A stretch of DNA of 64,000 nucleotides from Cryptomeria japonica (Eukaryota > Streptophyta > Pinopsida > Cupressales > Cupressaceae), in assembly GCF_030272615.1 (NCBI RefSeq), contig NC_081410.1, positions 146,849,349 through 146,913,348 of the forward strand. Reading direction: 5' to 3'. Positions 59,553 to 64,000 of this stretch are shown piece by piece. The stretch's first letter is position 1, and each line of letters begins with the position of its first letter. Both the position numbers and the translations under genes were made by a program. The notes under the pieces were generated by a model that was given only the letters and a program-made list of their open reading frames with translations, searched no databases and was not told the DNA's origin.

Positions 59553-60213
59553 ATCATCGGGTACAACTTAACTGCTCTGCTTCATTTTTTCTTCTCCCTG
59601 TTGGGTTTGTAATCATTTTTTCTTTCAAGCTTCAGCATGGCCAAAGAATAGAAAAAATTCCATGCAAAATTGTTCCACTGTTGTATTGTCCTTTGGGATT
59701 GTGCAAGCATTGGACAGGTTCGATACATGAATGCTCAAACAGGACTGCGTCAATAATTGTTTAGAGTTTTGTACGTGTAAGCTCACTCAAGAATGCAAAA
59801 TAAAATCAAATGTTTTTGCTTTTACCTACTGAAATTTCAGGCTATTGTCAGAAAAGTTATTTTACAATTGATGAGTTTACAACTTGGGGTTTTCCAAATA
59901 TAAAAAGTTCTCAATAGATATCATCATAGATCATTCGCAAGCTAGACATCTCACGTAACTAATGCATCATCTCGAAGATGAGAGCACCTACAACTTTTCA
60001 TAAGACCTCTGCTTCAACCAGAAATTCGAAGAGCATTTTTGTTATGACAAAGGAACATGATAGTAGACATTGCTAGTTTATAGATATTTGAAAATTAGAC
60101 ATGCTCAAAAGTGTGTATGCATGTACGTCCTCTGAGCATCCACTATTGTCATTTAACACACCACAACTACCTTTGCACTATTGGGCAGGAACTATGCTGC
60201 CCTACAGCCCTTG

Positions 60214-62445
60214 TTATATGTTGTCATGGTTGACTTTATAAGTTAAAGAGCAAGATATAATTATATTCCAAAAATAATTGTATAAGAAAAAATAATGTAA
60301 TTTGTTAAATTGAGCTATAGAATTTATCAAATAGTGTTTGATCTATTTGTTGTCTATGTTGAAACCCTAATTGTTGTGGTTTGATTTATTTGATTGATTT
60401 GAACATGATGATAATTGTAGTAAGTGAAACAAATTATAATCATTCGTTCTAACATAAGTTAAACCTTATTGCAAATTATAATTTGCTTTGAGACTGTAGA
60501 AAACAAAAAAATATTAAACCTATAGCATGTTGGCATACTTCAAACCTCAGTGAATTAGTGAATTGGATTGTGACATCTTCTTCAAAATTAGAAATGATTT
60601 TTTGATATAAAAGACATACAAAAAGATATTTTCCAATTATATTTCAACAATAATTTCATCATGTTTTTAAACTCCTATGAAATAATTTGAAGCTTTTGTC
60701 ACATAAGGAACCTAGTCTTCGTTAAGGTATTTGTAAGAACTCGCCTCTAAAAAATTTAGAAGACTATTGGAGTGTTACATTTGTAAGAACTCGCCAGCAA
60801 GGAAATCTATTGGAGTCTTACATTTTGAGGGAAAAAACTAAATTTAGTTTTAGAAAAAATAATTTCCTTAGGGGAAGAGCACTAGTAGTGAATCATGTTC
60901 CAATAGTGGTTCACTCCTTTTGCACCCAATCTCCCAATTATTAATTTTAAAGGAGCCAAAAAAATGATAATGAAAAGCTCATTAATAAGTTTCACGTGTA
61001 CCAATAGCCAATCACTTTTTAGCTTTTTTGGTTCATAATTGGCTCATTTGTGCACCACTATTGGGATATATGTCCACAAGTACTGTCAATTTTGAGTGGA
61101 CAATTATTGGAATATCTTTCAGTAGGTATCGAACGACACTTTGAAATGTGTACATTTTTACCCTTGTGCACATAATTGATCCCACAGCGTTTGTCGTTAC
61201 TACCCAGAAGCCAAAACAATAGCTATAAGCACTTAAGTCCCATATGGAGACAACAAAAAATAATCATCGAAATCCGTTGTACCATTTAAGATCTATGGGT
61301 GCGGGAAGTTAGCTATAACCACTACTGATATGCTTCCCCTATAAAATTTTGAAAAAAATATTAAATAAAATAAGCACAAACAATGATAATAACATCTCAG
61401 ACAATTCGCTTTTGCGAATCAGTAGCCAATAGATCAAGTCAGCCTCCCACCCACCAACTTAATTGGAGGGAGGGGGTTGAGGAGGTTGAGGGTTGTAAAA
61501 AGCTAATGCAACTATTTATTTACATGCCTAAGTGACCTAACAACTATGACAGTTGGAACCATATTTTAGTTGCTACCTCCTATTATAGAATTGAATTACT
61601 TTTTTTATATTAAAGGGAATGTACTTTACCAATTTCATTATGAAAGTAATATACTTTTAAACTATTATATATGGTTGTAAAAGCTCTTGGGCCTTAGAAT
61701 AACAATAACTTGACCTTTCCCATCCATATATATTTGGACTTCATAGTTTGTGACCATTGAACAATTAAATTTAAAAAAATCGATATACATGGCCAAGTGA
61801 CCATACACTTGATTTTGGTTATACGAATGTATTTACAAATCAAAATTTACTTCATGGCTTACAATAGCCATTTGACCTCACCTTGAAATGTTTAAGTGGA
61901 TTTCATCTAAAAATGTTAGTTGATGTTAAATGGGTGACTATAATTAGGGTAGAAACTAGAATAATAGACTACAATGAATATTGAGAAAGCTAGGAATCAT
62001 GATTTGATCAAATTGTGAACCTTAACAATATAGATTTTCAAACATATATAAAAAAGTTGTTTTGACTTTTAATGTTGCCAAGTAACTTATTGAGATTATA
62101 ATCAATTTGGAATCATGATGAATCTCAATTGTCATTGTTGCAATATGAGTTGTGTGAACTTTCACACAAGGTGATGAAGTTTTGGTTAAAGAATAGATGA
62201 ATTGTGCTCAATTATCTTGCCATTGTTGGTTATTAAATCTAAAATCCCTATCACTACTTTTGATATTGATAAAATGGGATTAAAAAAAAGTCTATATTTT
62301 TACACAAAAATAATAAGAAGGAAGCCAAAATAATTCTCATGAGATATGAAACTAAAATTAGAGGCATTGAAACCAACTAAAATAGATCGGGCCAACAACA
62401 TGCAACATAGAAAAAAATCCGGATAAGGATTCTTTCCAAATTTAT
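60214..62445. other. Intergenic, no gene seen
   Basis: AT-rich DNA. TTTGTAAGAACTCGCC occurs twice about 55 bp apart (near 60730 and 60780), a short diverged tandem repeat. No protein homology is seen. Confidence 0.6.
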
Positions 62446-63322
62446 CATTCTACTTATGCTCGGATATTGGTTAACATGGATGTTTCTAAAGGGCTTCCAG
62501 GTGAGATAGAGATTAAATCTTCCTTGGGATCTTGGGTCCAACCGCTCGACTTTGAGGGTATCCCCTTTAGATGTCGAAAGTGCTTCCAGACTAGACATGT
62601 TGTTGCACGGTGTGAAACTGATAAAAAGAAAAAAAAATTGCTTCTTGGTGGAAGGGTGCCTCCTCTGAACACTATTGTGTTAAAAAGAAAAGTTTTTCCC
62701 ATGTGGTTGTGCAAGTTCCTCAAGCCAATGGTATTGTGCCTCTGGTTGTTGCCTTTGTTTCTGGTGTAGCTTTGCCTCAGGAGTGTGTGGATGCTTGCGG
62801 TGGCATCCCGACTGATCATTTGAAAAATGCTGGATCTTCTTCTTCGATGGATGGCCTTCCTGCTTCCTAGACTGCTATTGGACCTTTGATTCTTCGAGTT
62901 TTGTTGTCCCTGCCTCTTTGGATGTTGGCTATGTTCCTCCTGGTGATGGGAGGTCCTCTATTCTGGACCCATCCTCTTGGCAAAAGGCTGCTGCTAGGGT
63001 TGAGGAGGGATGGATTACTGTTAAAAGCAAAAAAACTAAATTGTCCCAGTCCTCTTTTGATGTGACTCTTCGATCCCACAAGGGCAGATCAAATTCTTGA
63101 TCCGTCCTGATTGGGTTGGGGCTGTTGTCTTTTGCAGCCCACTGGGTTTTGTTGGGGGTCCCTTTGTGTTGTTCCCACTTTTGTTTTTCGTTGTGCCATG
63201 TCTCTTTTGTGTTTTGTTTCTTTGAGTGGACTTTCAAGTTTATCTTTCGGTTCGGGTTGCAGGTCCTTCTAAAACCTATCTTGTATAGGGTTTCTGGTCC
63301 CTTAAAAACTTGTTTTCCTTAA
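62446..63322 (+). pseudogene. LINE ORF1 fragment (DUF4283 end, zinc knuckle)
   Basis: The plus strand reads YARILVNMDVSKGLPGEIEI, then LGSWVQPLDFEGIPFRCRKC and FQTRHVVARC, a Cys-x2-Cys-x4-His-x4-Cys knuckle, the standard end of plant L1 ORF1. A frame change near 62640 follows; later EEGWITVKSKKTK (near 63010) is the typical ORF1 tail. No ORF2 is found; the copy ends in an A-rich stretch near 63325. It is a truncated or ORF1-only derivative. Confidence 0.85.
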
Positions 63323-64000
63323 TCAAAAACATAGAAAAAAATCAAGAAACCAAAAATGTTCACTATTGGCCAAATAATGTAAGCATCTAGCTGCTTGTCA
63401 CTACTTGAATAGAAAATTAACTTTGTCTCAAAAGTGGCATCCATAGGTTCAACACAAGTAAACATTAAAAAAATAAAAATAAAAAAATCCTTGTCATTGT
63501 AAACATATGATAAGAAATTGATATTCATTGCTTTCATATATAACACAAGTGAACATTCAAATGTTGTAAATTCTTTTGATTTCACATTCCAATGTCCATG
63601 GTGTTGGCGAATTGAGTTGTGAGACCTAAATCCCCAAGTTGGATAGTGCCCCAAGTGCAAGGGGTTCTAAACTTGAAATGAGTATCAAAAAACCTATCTT
63701 CAAGTTGGGCAGTTCAAGACCAATTATTGAGGTGGGTAAGACCTCCTTCACTTTTGGATCTATTGAATAAGGGAGGTTTCCCTAAGGTGCTTCAACAAAT
63801 ATCACCACAACAACTAAACATTAACTTTGACACAAACCATACCCACTACATAGTGCCACCTTCATTTGGTGTCCACTTCATGTTTATATGTTGGTTTGCA
63901 AAACTCGAGGTCAAATAGATTATTATAGAAGATAATTTGCCACATAAATATCAATGAATGTGTTTTATAATAACCCCTTGTGATGTTATGTACATTAAAA
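63323..64000. other. Intergenic, no gene seen
   Basis: The frames here (63660-63319 minus, 63727-63918 plus) show no domain. The sequence is mixed AT-rich and unremarkable. Confidence 0.5.

Larger units (their letters stand above)
58000..60213. mobile_element. Unclassified transposon, copy B, with captured gene fragment
   Basis: 2.2 kb, flanked by TTA at 57997-57999 and 60214-60216. The first 290 bp (from GTTCATGCCCCGCATGG) and the last 60 bp (GGGCAGGAACTATGCTGCCC, then TACAGCCCTTG) match copy A, while the middle is different and contains a PPR fragment. The 3' end could form a GGGCAG/CTGCCC hairpin and the 5' end a TAGTTC/GGAACTA hairpin. The shared ends with unrelated contents resemble a gene-capturing non-autonomous transposon. 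Confidence 0.72.

Noticed and set aside
1-64000. Search for tRNA, rRNA and intact host genes.
   Set aside because: No cloverleaf or rRNA signature was noticed and every recognisable protein segment belongs to a transposable element or a captured fragment. A tRNA scan would be needed to exclude small RNA genes.

Overview
This window reads as plant nuclear heterochromatin, most likely from a gymnosperm and probably a conifer. It is AT-rich and I found no intact host protein-coding gene, rRNA or tRNA. It consists of nested, decayed transposable elements: several Ty3/gypsy LTR elements, a full-length plant L1-type LINE, a Penelope-like element (PLE) with a GIY-YIG endonuclease, solo LTRs and two copies of an unclassified transposon. 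The PLE is the main taxonomic hint, because GIY-YIG PLEs are known from conifers ('Dryad') and are rare in other plants. The assignment is an inference; I ran no search.

Layout. (1) 1-9841, minus strand: the 5' part of a Tat-like Ty3 element (LTR 8412-9841, PBS, a 2.7-kb leader, gag, protease, G-patch, RT; the 3' end lies outside the window). Its leader holds two arrays of a degenerate motif repeated almost exactly every 21 bp. (2) 9842 to about 12440: an older Ty3 element (gag, PBS, LTR), cut by element 1 and carrying a nested solo LTR (11133-11592) with a perfect 5-bp target duplication. (3) 12467-17623, minus: a decayed reading frame of about 1200 codons of unknown family, preceded by a TATA box, a short exon and an intron-like segment, inside an array of GC-rich dyad repeats and next to an LTR fragment. 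(4) 17624-43851: a giant imperfect inverted repeat with arms of about 8 kb and a loop of about 4 kb. The right arm holds a full-length LINE (33814-40047) and the left arm a solo LTR (19395-20584); each insertion has an empty site in the opposite arm. Degenerate telomere-like repeats lie at the loop edge of the right arm. (5) About 42565-52001, minus: a third Ty3 element. Its 3' LTR lies inside the right arm, and its pol region is interrupted by transposon copy A (45688-49084). (6) 53661-55708: a PLE remnant with inverted pseudo-LTRs, each holding a hammerhead-ribozyme-like motif. (7) 58000-60213: transposon copy B, which contains a fragment of a PPR gene. (8) About 62446-63322: a LINE ORF1 fragment.

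Relative order. The Ty3 element of region 5 predates the inverted duplication, because both arms carry the same LTR edge. The LINE and the 19.4-kb solo LTR came after the duplication. No gene network operates here; most reading frames are broken by in-frame stops and frameshifts. The most unusual signals are the 21-bp phased arrays, the giant inverted repeat with reciprocal empty sites, the unknown intron-bearing reading frame, and the PLE with ribozyme-like pseudo-LTRs.
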